This document shows positions 1-8,408 of a DNA stretch of 64,000 nucleotides, piece after piece; position 1 is the first letter of the stretch, and each line of letters starts with the position of its first letter. Origin of the DNA: Winogradskyella eximia (GTDB lineage Bacteria; Bacteroidota; Bacteroidia; Flavobacteriales; Flavobacteriaceae); NCBI RefSeq assembly GCF_003386165.1, contig NZ_QRDV01000003.1, forward strand, positions 298,213-362,212, written 5' to 3'. A program made the translations under genes and the position numbers. The notes under the pieces were generated by a model. It was not told the DNA's origin. It searched no databases and saw nothing but the letters and a program-made list of their open reading frames with translations.

Positions 1-1
1 A

Positions 2-1633
2 TATTTTGAATTGGATGTTACCAAAGCAAAAGGCATTAACACTGTTGAAGTTGTAGCCACAGGAAATGGAGAAAAATCAACTTACAAAGTTGAGATTGAT
101 GTGGAAAATCCAAATCCGTTCACGTCTCGTGTTATTGATAGTGAAATACAAGCTAGCGCAAAACAAACAGTTGAGATTACAACTTTTGGAGTCCCAGGAA
201 CTAATTCTGCAACTGTAGAATTCTCAACCTTACCTCCAATGGATTTCACTAAACGCATGGAATACTTAATTCGTTATCCTCATGGCTGTGTTGAGCAAAC
301 CACTTCTGGCGTATTTCCACAATTATTCTTAGCAGATATATTTGATTTAACACCTCAAAAGAAAAAGCAAGTACAACGTAATATCGAAAATGGAATTCAA
401 CGTTTAGGACGTTTTCAAAATGCTAGTGGTGGATTAGGTTATTGGATGGGAGAAAACACAGCCAATGATTGGGGAACAAGTTATGCTGGTCATTTTATGA
501 TAGAAGCAGAAAAGAAAGGATTCATTTTACCGCTAACTTTTAAAAGCAATTGGATTGCTTACCAAAGACAAGCCGCTCGTAATTGGAGACCAAGTTATAA
601 GCATTATCATAGTGATTTTGCACAAGCGTATCGTTTATACACCTTAGCATTAGCTGGAGCTCCTGACTTAGCAAGCATGAACCGATTAAGAGAGTTTGAA
701 GAAATTTCTAACGATGCTAAATGGAGATTAGCTGCAGCTTATGCCTTAGCCGGACAAAAAGAAGCTAGTGAAGCGATTTCTAAAATGGCAAATATTGAAT
801 TTGAATCACCAGAAAACGATTCATACACCTATGGTTCATTATACAGAAACAGAGCCATGGCATTAGAGACAATGCTTATTACCAATCATCCTAAAAAACA
901 TGATTTAGCTAAATCTATTGCAAAATCTCTATCAAGCGATCAATGGATGAGTACACAAACCACAGCATATAACTTATTAGCTATAGGCAAAATGATTACT
1001 CAGAATGGTGGTAAAGAATTAAAACTAACCTATACTATCAACGGAAAAACGGAAACTATTGATACACAAAACGGTATTTCGCAACGTAGCATTCCTATTA
1101 ACGAAGGCTCAAACCAAATGACCATCACCAACGGAAAAGACAACTTAGTTTATGTACGAGTCTTAAATTCTGGTAAATTAAAATTAGGTGAAGAAATAGC
1201 AGAACAACGTGGCTTCTCAATTTCAACCGTTTATAAAGATTTACAAGGCAACAAAATTAATGTTACCAATTTGCAACAAGGTCAAGATTTTGTAGCAACA
1301 GTTAGCATATCCAACTTAACTAGAGATTATGTGAATGATGTGGCCTTAACTCAAATTTTTCCATCGGGTTGGGATATTGTAAATACACGTTTTACAGATT
1401 TTGGAGATACCACAGTGAGCAATGCAAGGTATACTGACATTAGAGATGACAGAGTTAATTTCTATTTCGATATGAACGGCAGTGGCAAGTATGGTACAAA
1501 AACATTCTCTGTAATGTTAAACGCATCGTATTTAGGAACATACTATTTACCAGGAACGCAAGCTGAAGCTATGTACGATAATGATGATTACTTGGTAAGA
1601 AACAAAGGCCAATGGGTCACTGTTGAAAAATAA
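2..1633 (+). CDS. alpha-2-macroglobulin family protein, C-terminal part
   Basis: Partial gene: the frame is open to the left edge of the window, so the true start is upstream; the TTG at position 11 is not a credible start. The visible 540 residues match the C-terminal part of bacterial alpha-2-macroglobulins, large envelope proteins thought to trap external proteases. The thioester motif YPHGCVEQT is present (Cys about residue 93, Gln about 96, counted from the TTG), followed by the alpha/alpha-toroid region and a receptor-binding-like beta domain. In many bacteria this family is encoded beside penicillin-binding protein 1C; here pbpC lies about 3.8 kb downstream on the same strand with three genes between. 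Full-length homologues are usually well over 1500 residues. Family call is firm; the N-terminal domains and signal peptide are not visible. Confidence 0.93.
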   Translation, partial: YFELDVTKAKGINTVEVVATGNGEKSTYKVEIDVENPNPFTSRVIDSEIQASAKQTVEITTFGVPGTNSATVEFSTLPPMDFTKRMEYLIRYPHGCVEQTTSGVFPQLFLADIFDLTPQKKKQVQRNIENGIQRLGRFQNASGGLGYWMGENTANDWGTSYAGHFMIEAEKKGFILPLTFKSNWIAYQRQAARNWRPSYKHYHSDFAQAYRLYTLALAGAPDLASMNRLREFEEISNDAKWRLAAAYALAGQKEASEAISKMANIEFESPENDSYTYGSLYRNRAMALETMLITNHPKKHDLAKSIAKSLSSDQWMSTQTTAYNLLAIGKMITQNGGKELKLTYTINGKTETIDTQNGISQRSIPINEGSNQMTITNGKDNLVYVRVLNSGKLKLGEEIAEQRGFSISTVYKDLQGNKINVTNLQQGQDFVATVSISNLTRDYVNDVALTQIFPSGWDIVNTRFTDFGDTTVSNARYTDIRDDRVNFYFDMNGSGKYGTKTFSVMLNASYLGTYYLPGTQAEAMYDNDDYLVRNKGQWVTVEK

Positions 1634-1647
1634 TAAATAAACACGAA

Positions 1648-1722
1648 CGTCATTGCAAGGAATATGGAACGAATAACAAACAGATTGCCACAACTAACAA
1701 AAAAGTCAGCTTCGCAATGACG
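1648..1722. repeat. dispersed inverted repeat (CGTCATTGC ... GCAATGACG)
   Basis: A 9-bp perfect inverted repeat, CGTCATTGC at 1648-1656 and GCAATGACG at 1714-1722, encloses about 57 bp with a central AGATTGCC-like segment. This resembles REP/MITE-like intergenic elements that are scattered in many Flavobacteriaceae genomes. It directly follows the alpha-2-macroglobulin stop codon and has no coding potential. Only one copy is in this window, so dispersal is inferred from general knowledge. Confidence 0.5.
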
Positions 1723-1748
1723 ATATAAAAACACTAAACAAACTAAAA

Positions 1749-1768
1749 CTTGTCGGTCGACAGACAAG
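1749..1768. repeat. short hairpin with GGTCGACAGA core
   Basis: CTTGTC (1749-1754) and GACAAG (1763-1768) flank a GGTCGACA loop, so the 20-mer is an imperfect palindrome. The 11-mer CGGTCGACAGA recurs at 40168-40178 inside another intergenic hairpin. It is probably a small dispersed repeat; a regulatory role for the downstream SH3 gene is possible but unsupported. Confidence 0.4.
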
Positions 1769-1818
1769 CATCCTAAACATAAACCGCTAAAAATGTTTAA
1801 CCCAAAAATTTAAAGATT

Positions 1819-2670
1819 ATGAACTTTTTAAAACAAATTTTAGCAGTAGGATTATTATTAGGTGTAACTACAATTAGCGCACAAGAACAAGCTTATGTAG
1901 CTGCAGAAAGTGGATTATCACTTAGAGATCAACCAGATGTCAGTGGTAAAATGCTGAGTAAATTAGCTTATGGCGAAGCCATTGGAGTATTAGAAAAAAC
2001 GGATAAAAAACTAGTAATTCTTGACGCTGGAGAAAAAGTAAGTGGAGAATGGGTAAAAGTTGAAACCAGAAACCATATTGGTTATGTTTTTAATGGCTAC
2101 TTGTCATCAACAAAAATTTCTAAAACCATCCGATTAGATTTAGATAAATTGAATGTTGAAATAAAGAATTTAGCCACTAGTGATTACAAAAGGCTTCATA
2201 ACTTAAAACAACAAGATTCAGCAAAAATCAATGTAGATTTAGGTGCATCACCTGAAAGAAAACAAATTGTACTGGTTGATAATGATTATAAGCATGTCAG
2301 TATTTTTCAACGTTACGAAAACAGCATATCTTTTATGTCGGAAAATGCACAATGTGATTCAAAAAATTGGAAACATTTTGATTCTGAATGGAAACCATTA
2401 AAAAAAGTAAGATCTAATGCATTTGAAACTTTAGCTTACACAGAAAATGATTGGAAAAAATTCATCAAAACAGCTACAGAAGATTTAAAAACAGAAGTCA
2501 TTGATCAATGTGGTGAAGACTGGTTAGATTACTTTAAGAAAATTGAAAACCTAAAAGACCATCCTGTTGGAGTTTCAACAAAACGTGTATTTTTAAAAAT
2601 AATACTCACGGATTTTGAAAACAACATTACTGAAAAGATAATAGAATTTGATATACCGAATGGTTGTTAA
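1819..2670 (+). CDS. secreted SH3b-domain protein
   Basis: A 283-residue protein with a clear signal peptide (hydrophobic segment about 5-17, predicted cleavage after TISA near residue 21). Residues about 26-97 form a bacterial SH3 (SH3b) fold with the usual LSLRDQPDVSGKML and GEWVKVE...GYVFNGYLS signatures; such domains often bind cell-wall peptides. The rest (about 100-283) is charged, contains Trp and Cys residues, and I do not recognise it. The upstream intergenic region holds two small repeats. It probably acts in the periplasm or outside the cell. The ligand is unknown, and no enzymatic domain is fused to the SH3b part. Confidence 0.8.
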   Translation: MNFLKQILAVGLLLGVTTISAQEQAYVAAESGLSLRDQPDVSGKMLSKLAYGEAIGVLEKTDKKLVILDAGEKVSGEWVKVETRNHIGYVFNGYLSSTKISKTIRLDLDKLNVEIKNLATSDYKRLHNLKQQDSAKINVDLGASPERKQIVLVDNDYKHVSIFQRYENSISFMSENAQCDSKNWKHFDSEWKPLKKVRSNAFETLAYTENDWKKFIKTATEDLKTEVIDQCGEDWLDYFKKIENLKDHPVGVSTKRVFLKIILTDFENNITEKIIEFDIPNGC

Positions 2671-2694
2671 AAAATAGATTAAAATTGAAACTTA

Positions 2695-2759
2695 ATGTCT
2701 CCTTGAGCGCAGTTGAAAGATCTTAACCAAAAAGGTTTCGACTGCGCTCAACAAGACAT
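2695..2759. repeat. long inverted repeat with 24-nt arms
   Basis: Arms at 2695-2718 and 2736-2759 are reverse complements with three mismatches, around a 17-nt loop. The core is GAGCGCAGT(T/C)GAAA. It would form a very stable hairpin just downstream of the SH3b gene and only 15 bp before the next ATG. Similar GAGCGCAGTCGAAA palindromes occur as dispersed intergenic repeats in flavobacterial genomes (general knowledge). It may also act as a transcript-end stem, but no T-run follows. Confidence 0.6.
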
Positions 2760-2774
2760 ATTTATTAAATTAAC

Positions 2775-3086
2775 ATGAAAAACTTCAAACCATACTACGC
2801 TGTAATTTTTACCTCAACACAAAGTCAAGATATAGATGGCTACTCAGAAATGGCTGAAAAAATGGAAAATCTAGCCAAACAACAAACGGGTTTTATTGGA
2901 ATAGATTCTGCTAGAGATGATGTTGGTATTACCGTAAGTTATTGGGAAAGTTTAGAAGCTATAAAAAACTGGAAAGCCAATACAGAACATTTATTAGCCC
3001 AACAAAAAGGACGTGAACAATGGTACAATTGGTATAACGTAAAGATTTGTAAGGTAGAACGCGAGTATGAATTTAAACTTGATTAA
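2775..3086 (+). CDS. antibiotic biosynthesis monooxygenase (ABM) family protein
   Basis: A 103-residue cytoplasmic protein with the ferredoxin-like ABM fold: YYAVIFTSTQ at the N-terminus, a Gly-Phe turn (TGFIGIDSARD, about 38-48), then the characteristic ITVSYWESLEAIKNWK (about 51-66) and a C-terminal helix with several Trp/Tyr residues. Family members include small monooxygenases, haem-degrading enzymes and proteins of unknown function, so the substrate cannot be given. The length is normal for the family. It lies between an inverted-repeat element and a convergent T9SS gene only 6 bp away, so it is probably transcribed alone. Confidence 0.82.
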   Translation: MKNFKPYYAVIFTSTQSQDIDGYSEMAEKMENLAKQQTGFIGIDSARDDVGITVSYWESLEAIKNWKANTEHLLAQQKGREQWYNWYNVKICKVEREYEFKLD

Positions 3087-3092
3087 ATACGG

Positions 3093-5453
3093 CTAGTATT
3101 TCACCGTAAAATGACCTCTATACTCCATTCCATCTAAAATAATATGATACCAATAGTCTGAAGTTGGTAGCTTTTCCCCATTAAAAGTCGCATCCCAAGA
3201 GGCATCACGATTAATCGCTGAGAATAGTATTTTCCCATAACGATCATAAATATATAATTCGGAATTTGTAAAATATTGAGTGACATTCAATAAAAAGAAA
3301 TCATTCTTCCCATCTCCATTCGGTGTTATAAATTTCTGAATGTAAAAATGAAAATAGTCTTGCTCTATAACAGTTCCACAACTAATAGATTTAATATAAA
3401 TGGTATACAAACCACTCTGTTTATTCACAAATAAATTACTGTACTGATAATTTAAGCCGTCTAATGAATATTGATGATCATCTTCATTAAAAACATTAAT
3501 AACAATTGAACTTCCATTAGTTTCTATGCTTTCTATTTCAGGTGACTCTATTAACTCCACATTAAAAGTTATAATTTCTGTTAAACAATCACCTGTAATT
3601 TCAACCTCATAGTCTCCAGCTGTATCGATAGTTAAAGATGCGGTCATTTCGCCTGAAACCCAATTGTAGTTTGGATTATTTATAGTTGTTGTCGCTTCTA
3701 AATCTAAAAATTGATCTTCGCACAAAAACAGAAATTCTTCTCTATATTCTATTGGTTGAGTTCCTAATACTTCCCACTGACAGAGATCTTCATTAAAAAA
3801 TGTGGTTTGCCAACATTCTAGGTTTATTGGCTCTATTGGTTGAGAACCTGTAACCTCCCAATCACAATCCGTATCATTAAAAGATGCTATTTGCCAACAT
3901 TCTAAATTTGAAGGTACTGTTGGTTGCGTTCCATTTATATCCCAAGAGCAAGTTGCAGTATTAAATAACGCTGTTTGCCAACATTCTAAGTCTGTTGGCT
4001 CTACTGGTTGTGTACCAGTAACTGACCAACTGCAAGAACTATCATCAAAAGTTGCGGTTTCCCAACACGCTAATCCAGTTGGCATTAGAGGCTGTGTACC
4101 ACTAACCTCCCAAGTACAGGTTAGATTGTTAAATATGGCTATTTCCCAACATTCAACTGTTGGTTGCGTTGGTTGATTTCCTGAGATTACCCAAGCACAT
4201 GTTGCACTATCGAAAGTTACCGTTTCCCAACATTCTAAATTTGAAGGAGCCGTTGGTTGAGTTCCGCTAATGTCCCAAGAACAAGTTGCGTTATTAAATA
4301 CCGTTACTTCCCAGCATTCTAAACCTGTAGGCTCTTCTGGTTGTGTGCCAGTAACAGACCAACTACAAGAACTATCATTAAAGGTTGCAGTTTCCCAACA
4401 TGCAGTTGTTGGAGCTGGTGGAGCTTGATTTACAATAATTTCGTAAACATCTGAAAATGTGATGCAATCTGCATTATTCAAATTTGCTGCATATTCAGCA
4501 ACCTTAGCTCTAAAATATGTGGTTGATATAATCCCAGAAATTCCGATAGACGCATTTGTTTCTCCAGATAAATCTGTCCAAGTCACATTATCTGTACTTG
4601 TTTGCCATTGGTAAAAATGATTGTTAAATACTGTATTATCTGGCATTGCAGTAATAGTTTCAGAATATGGTGTTTGTGTGCTACATAAAGTTATAGAACT
4701 ATTACTAGTACCATCATTGATATCAATAGAATCACCACAACTTTTAAATACAATATCGTCTATGGCTAAATCATTTCCACAACCACCAGATGCATTGTTT
4801 ATCATTTTCAGAATAATGGATGTTTGGCCAACCGTAGATTGAAACACTAGCGCATACTGATTCCAGTCTGATGCTGTTGTTCCAAAAATATTTCCCGTTG
4901 TACCGGACGCTAAAAGCGTTGTGTCTGTATTATCCCATATTTCGAAACTTACATTTACCGGAATGGCTCCTGCGCCACAAAATCCATTTGGAGGAGTTAA
5001 ATTGATGAGCCATGAAGAAAACTCATAAGTGGTGTTTTCACAAAGTCCATTAATAGTCGTTTTATAAAACTCACCAGCAGCAAAATTAGAATTTACAATA
5101 AGCATTCTACCATTTGTATCACTCGGTGTATGATCGTTTATACTAAACCAATCAAAATAATTAGAAGTACTAGAAACCGTATAAAATCCGTCGTTAGGAT
5201 CTTGATTATTTGCGTAAGTATAAGTTGTTGTACCAGCAGGTAATGAGGTGTTTTGTGTACCAACACCAAAAGTTTCTGTAAAAATGGGATCTCCTGAATT
5301 TCCTTGACAAAAACCTAATTGCGCATGCATCTCTTTCGAAAGAAAAGAAATACAGAAAATTATGAGTACTTTAAGATCTAAGATAGAGTTTCGCACGTTT
5401 AAATATATAGATAACTTTGTGTAATAAAACTTACTTTTCCATAAAAAGAACAA
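3093..5453 (-). CDS. T9SS type B sorting domain protein with Cys/Trp repeats
   Basis: A secreted cargo protein of the type IX secretion system. After the signal peptide (ending ...KEMHAQ near residue 45 of the longest frame) comes a jelly-roll-like region (about 50-240) typical of choice-of-anchor or MAM-like domains (ELSSWLIN-like and AIDDIVF motifs). Next is an Ig-like segment, then eight tandem 27-28-residue repeats of the form CWxxxxFNxxxCxWxxxGTQPxxP (about 352-575). The C-terminus is the gliding-motility-associated domain: FITPNGDGKNDFF, then IYDRYGKILF and a final beta strand. The longest start (5453) leaves only 21 bp to the divergent pbpC and gives an awkward N-terminus. A GTG at 5396 gives a normal signal peptide (VRNSILDLKVLIIFCISF) and 78 bp of intergenic space, and I think it is likelier. 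Probable surface adhesin or structural protein. Confidence 0.9.
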   Translation of the reverse strand: MFFLWKSKFYYTKLSIYLNVRNSILDLKVLIIFCISFLSKEMHAQLGFCQGNSGDPIFTETFGVGTQNTSLPAGTTTYTYANNQDPNDGFYTVSSTSNYFDWFSINDHTPSDTNGRMLIVNSNFAAGEFYKTTINGLCENTTYEFSSWLINLTPPNGFCGAGAIPVNVSFEIWDNTDTTLLASGTTGNIFGTTASDWNQYALVFQSTVGQTSIILKMINNASGGCGNDLAIDDIVFKSCGDSIDINDGTSNSSITLCSTQTPYSETITAMPDNTVFNNHFYQWQTSTDNVTWTDLSGETNASIGISGIISTTYFRAKVAEYAANLNNADCITFSDVYEIIVNQAPPAPTTACWETATFNDSSCSWSVTGTQPEEPTGLECWEVTVFNNATCSWDISGTQPTAPSNLECWETVTFDSATCAWVISGNQPTQPTVECWEIAIFNNLTCTWEVSGTQPLMPTGLACWETATFDDSSCSWSVTGTQPVEPTDLECWQTALFNTATCSWDINGTQPTVPSNLECWQIASFNDTDCDWEVTGSQPIEPINLECWQTTFFNEDLCQWEVLGTQPIEYREEFLFLCEDQFLDLEATTTINNPNYNWVSGEMTASLTIDTAGDYEVEITGDCLTEIITFNVELIESPEIESIETNGSSIVINVFNEDDHQYSLDGLNYQYSNLFVNKQSGLYTIYIKSISCGTVIEQDYFHFYIQKFITPNGDGKNDFFLLNVTQYFTNSELYIYDRYGKILFSAINRDASWDATFNGEKLPTSDYWYHIILDGMEYRGHFTVKY
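3732..4400 (-). repeat. eight tandem 84-nt coding repeats (CW...FN...C.W...GTQP)
   Basis: Within the T9SS protein, eight units start with Cys-Trp, each 28 residues except the third (27). Spacing fits: the first Cys codon is at 4398-4400 and the eighth at 3813-3815, 195 codons apart (7 x 28 - 1). Each unit has two Cys and two Trp. Units 1 and 5 (CWETATF(N/D)DSSCSW) and units 2 and 6 (TCSWDI(S/N)GTQPT) are closest to each other, which suggests duplication of a four-unit block. Confidence 0.9.
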
Positions 5454-5474
5454 ATAACATCCTTTGTATAGTCT

Positions 5475-7826
5475 ATGTATAGGTTAATTAAATATTTAAA
5501 ACGACATAAGATAAAATCTTTAGTGATTTTTATCTTAGTTATCGCTTATTATTTCTGTTTGCCTAAGCAATTATTTAAGGATCCAACCGCTACAGTCATC
5601 ACTAGTAATTCTAATGAACTACTAGGAGCTCTTATTGCAGATGATGGCCAATGGAGGTTTCCTGTAAGCGATAGTGTGCCAGATAAATTTAAAACTTGTA
5701 TTCTTCAATTTGAAGATGAATATTACTACAAGCATCCTGGATTTAATCCGGTTTCCATCTTTAAAGCCTTAAAAGGCAATATAAGTTCTGGTTCTGTAAA
5801 ACGAGGAGGTAGTACCATTACACAACAAGTGATTCGTTTATCTCGAAAAGGACAATCCCGTAGTTATTTAGAAAAAATAAAAGAACTGGTTTTAGCAACA
5901 CGCTTAGAGTTTAGACTATCCAAAGATGAGATCCTTAATTTGTATACTAGTTATGCTCCTTTCGGAGGAAATGTTGTCGGGATTGATGCTGCGTCATGGA
6001 GGTATTACAATAGAAATGCTTTTGATCTATCTTGGGCAGAAAGTGCCACTTTAGCCGTTTTACCAAATGCTCCTAGTTTAATTTATCCTGGAAAAAATCA
6101 AAAAAGATTGTTAGATAAGCGGAATCGTTTATTAAAAAAATTATATAATAATGGTACTATTGACCAACTGACTTATGAGCTTTCAATTACCGAAGGCTTA
6201 CCACAAAAACCCTATCCATTACCACAAATCGCTCCGCATTTACTCCAAAAAGTTGCGCTAAAACATAAAGGGCAGCGCATAAAAACAACAGTTAAATCTT
6301 CGCTACAACAACAGACTAATAGTATTGTAAAACAACATTACAATAGATTGAAACAAAATGAAATTTACAATATTTCTGTTTTAGTTTTAGATGTTAATAC
6401 TAGAGAAGTTTTAACGTATGTAGGCAATTCACCAACAGATAATGCGCATCAAAAAAGCGTAGATATTATTGATAAACCCAGAAGTACAGGTAGTATTTTA
6501 AAACCATTTTTATATGCCGCCATGTTAGATGCTGGCGATTTATTACCCAATACATTAGTAGCAGATGTACCAACACAATTTGGAAGTTATCAACCTGAAA
6601 ATTATAACCAAACATACGATGGAGCAGTATTTGCAAATGAAGCTTTATCGCGTTCTTTAAATGTACCAACTGTTAGGATGCTTCAAGAATTTGGGCTAGA
6701 TCGTTTTTACCATTATTTGAAACAATTACAGCTTAAAGATTTAAAATATAATGCGAATCATTACGGTTTATCATTAGTGCTTGGAGGTGCAGAAAGTAAT
6801 CTTTGGGACTTATGTAAAAGTTATGCAGCTATGTCTTCAACTTTAAATCATTTTAATGCCAATTCTAGTCAGTATTTCTCGAATGAATTTTGTCAACCTA
6901 TTTACAATTCGCAACAAACCATTGACTTCGGAACTTTATCTAATGAAAAAGAAGTTTTTGATGCGGCTTCAATCTTTCTCACTTTTGAAAGCATGAAGCA
7001 AGTCAACCGACCAGAAAGTGATGAAAGCTGGGAATATTACGATTCTTCGCAAGAAATAGCTTGGAAAACAGGAACTAGTTTTGGCTTTAGAGATGCTTGG
7101 GCAATCGGCACAACCAAAGATTATGTTGTTGGCGTTTGGGTTGGTAATGCAGATGGAGAAGGACGACCAGGTTTAGTTGGTGTGCAAACGGCTGCACCTA
7201 TTTTATTTGATGTTTTTGATGTATTACCAAAAAATGATTGGTTCGCTCAACCTTATGATGAAATGTTAGAGGTGACTATTTGCAAAAAAAGTGGCTACAG
7301 AGCTTCTTCAATTTGTGATGATACAGAAATGCGATACATACAAACCAGTGGCCAAAAAACTGAGCCTTGTCCGTTTCATAAATTGGTTCATTTGGATGTT
7401 TCAGAAATGTATCAAGTAAACTCATCTTGCGAAGCCGTTTCAAACATTAAAAACAAATCATGGTTTATACTGCCGCCCTTACAAGCCTATTACTTTAAAA
7501 CGAAAAATCCGTTTTACAAACCATTACCTCCATATAGAAATGATTGCCTGGAATCTACTGGCATCTCAATGGAATTTATCTACCCTAATCAACAAACCAC
7601 TATTTTCTTACCCAAAGATTTTGATGGTAATACCAACGATTTAATACTTAAAGTAGCACACTCTAAACCCGAATTAGAGATTCATTGGTATATTGATAGT
7701 GAATATATTGGTAGCACAAAAGACATACATGATATGGCTGTTTTGCCAACATCTGGAGACCATATTATTACGGTTATGGATGAACTTGGAAACGAACTGA
7801 AACATAAAATTACGATTTCAGATTAA
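5475..7826 (+). CDS. pbpC: penicillin-binding protein 1C
   Basis: Bifunctional class A penicillin-binding protein that polymerises and cross-links peptidoglycan on the outer face of the inner membrane. A short cytoplasmic tail and one membrane helix (about 14-29) precede the GT51 glycosyltransferase domain, with the catalytic Glu in FEDEYYYKHPG (about 80) and RGGSTITQQ (110-118). The transpeptidase domain has STGSILKP (SxxK Ser340, Lys343), SLN (394-396) and KTG (531-533). A C-terminal beta domain specific to PBP1C occupies about 690-783, and 783 residues is the usual length. The start is close to the divergent T9SS gene. PBP1C is commonly linked to alpha-2-macroglobulin genes, one of which opens this window. 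Confidence 0.94.
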   Translation: MYRLIKYLKRHKIKSLVIFILVIAYYFCLPKQLFKDPTATVITSNSNELLGALIADDGQWRFPVSDSVPDKFKTCILQFEDEYYYKHPGFNPVSIFKALKGNISSGSVKRGGSTITQQVIRLSRKGQSRSYLEKIKELVLATRLEFRLSKDEILNLYTSYAPFGGNVVGIDAASWRYYNRNAFDLSWAESATLAVLPNAPSLIYPGKNQKRLLDKRNRLLKKLYNNGTIDQLTYELSITEGLPQKPYPLPQIAPHLLQKVALKHKGQRIKTTVKSSLQQQTNSIVKQHYNRLKQNEIYNISVLVLDVNTREVLTYVGNSPTDNAHQKSVDIIDKPRSTGSILKPFLYAAMLDAGDLLPNTLVADVPTQFGSYQPENYNQTYDGAVFANEALSRSLNVPTVRMLQEFGLDRFYHYLKQLQLKDLKYNANHYGLSLVLGGAESNLWDLCKSYAAMSSTLNHFNANSSQYFSNEFCQPIYNSQQTIDFGTLSNEKEVFDAASIFLTFESMKQVNRPESDESWEYYDSSQEIAWKTGTSFGFRDAWAIGTTKDYVVGVWVGNADGEGRPGLVGVQTAAPILFDVFDVLPKNDWFAQPYDEMLEVTICKKSGYRASSICDDTEMRYIQTSGQKTEPCPFHKLVHLDVSEMYQVNSSCEAVSNIKNKSWFILPPLQAYYFKTKNPFYKPLPPYRNDCLESTGISMEFIYPNQQTTIFLPKDFDGNTNDLILKVAHSKPELEIHWYIDSEYIGSTKDIHDMAVLPTSGDHIITVMDELGNELKHKITISD

Positions 7827-7879
7827 TACCATTCAAGTGCAAATCGCTATGTTTGCAGAAATAAATCAACTTATTAATT

Positions 7880-8317
7880 ATGGAAATTGTTCAGTTTATA
7901 CATTCAAAATGGGCCTATCTTGTTTTATTAGTCCTAGTTCTTGCCACTTTTAATGCGCTTATTAAATTTTTTGGAGACAAAGAGTTTGATGCTAAAGATT
8001 TCAGAATCTCTTTATTTGCATTGATAACAATGCATATTCAATTATTAATTGGTATTGTATTATTCTTTATGAAAGATTATTTCTCAACGATTGAACAAAT
8101 CGGAGGAATGGGAGAACTTATGGCAAATAAAGCTTTAAGAAATCTTGTTGTAGAGCATCCACTGACGATGATAATTGCTGTTGCCTTAGTAACTATTGGA
8201 TATTCTAAACATAAAAAGAAATTAACGTCTAAGCCAAAATTTAAGCTTTTAGCTATTTTTTACACATTGGCCCTAGTTTTAGTTTTAGCTAAAATTCCTT
8301 GGAATCTTTGGTTTTAA
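7880..8317 (+). CDS. four-helix membrane protein, cytochrome b-like family
   Basis: A 145-residue integral membrane protein with four predicted helices (about 11-31, 43-64, 94-110, 122-141). Histidines sit near helix ends (His8, TMHIQ about 52, VEHPL about 95), a pattern that leads Flavobacteria relatives to be labelled cytochrome b-like. I see no experimentally grounded haem motif, so haem binding is a guess. It follows pbpC by 53 bp and is closed by a strong terminator, so it is probably cotranscribed with pbpC. Confidence 0.65.
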   Translation: MEIVQFIHSKWAYLVLLVLVLATFNALIKFFGDKEFDAKDFRISLFALITMHIQLLIGIVLFFMKDYFSTIEQIGGMGELMANKALRNLVVEHPLTMIIAVALVTIGYSKHKKKLTSKPKFKLLAIFYTLALVLVLAKIPWNLWF

Positions 8318-8336
8318 ACATAACACTCTATTGCAT

Positions 8337-8372
8337 AAAAAAGCGTTCAGAAAAATTCTAAACGCTTTTTTT
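8337..8372. terminator. bidirectional intrinsic terminator
   Basis: AAAAAAGCGTT (8337-8347) pairs with AACGCTTTTTT (from 8361), with A and T tracts on both sides. It lies between the plus-strand membrane protein (ends 8317) and the minus-strand EEP protein (ends 8409), so it can serve both. Confidence 0.85.
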
Positions 8373-8408
8373 ATATTTAAAAACAGAAATTTATTATTGG
8401 TCTGTCTC

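Noticed and set aside
11..13. TTG start for the first gene
   Set aside because: The frame is open to the window edge and the protein is a C-terminal fragment, so the true start is upstream.
3732..4400. CRISPR-like regular spacing
   Set aside because: The 84-nt periodicity is an in-frame coding repeat with diverged units, not identical repeats with unique spacers.
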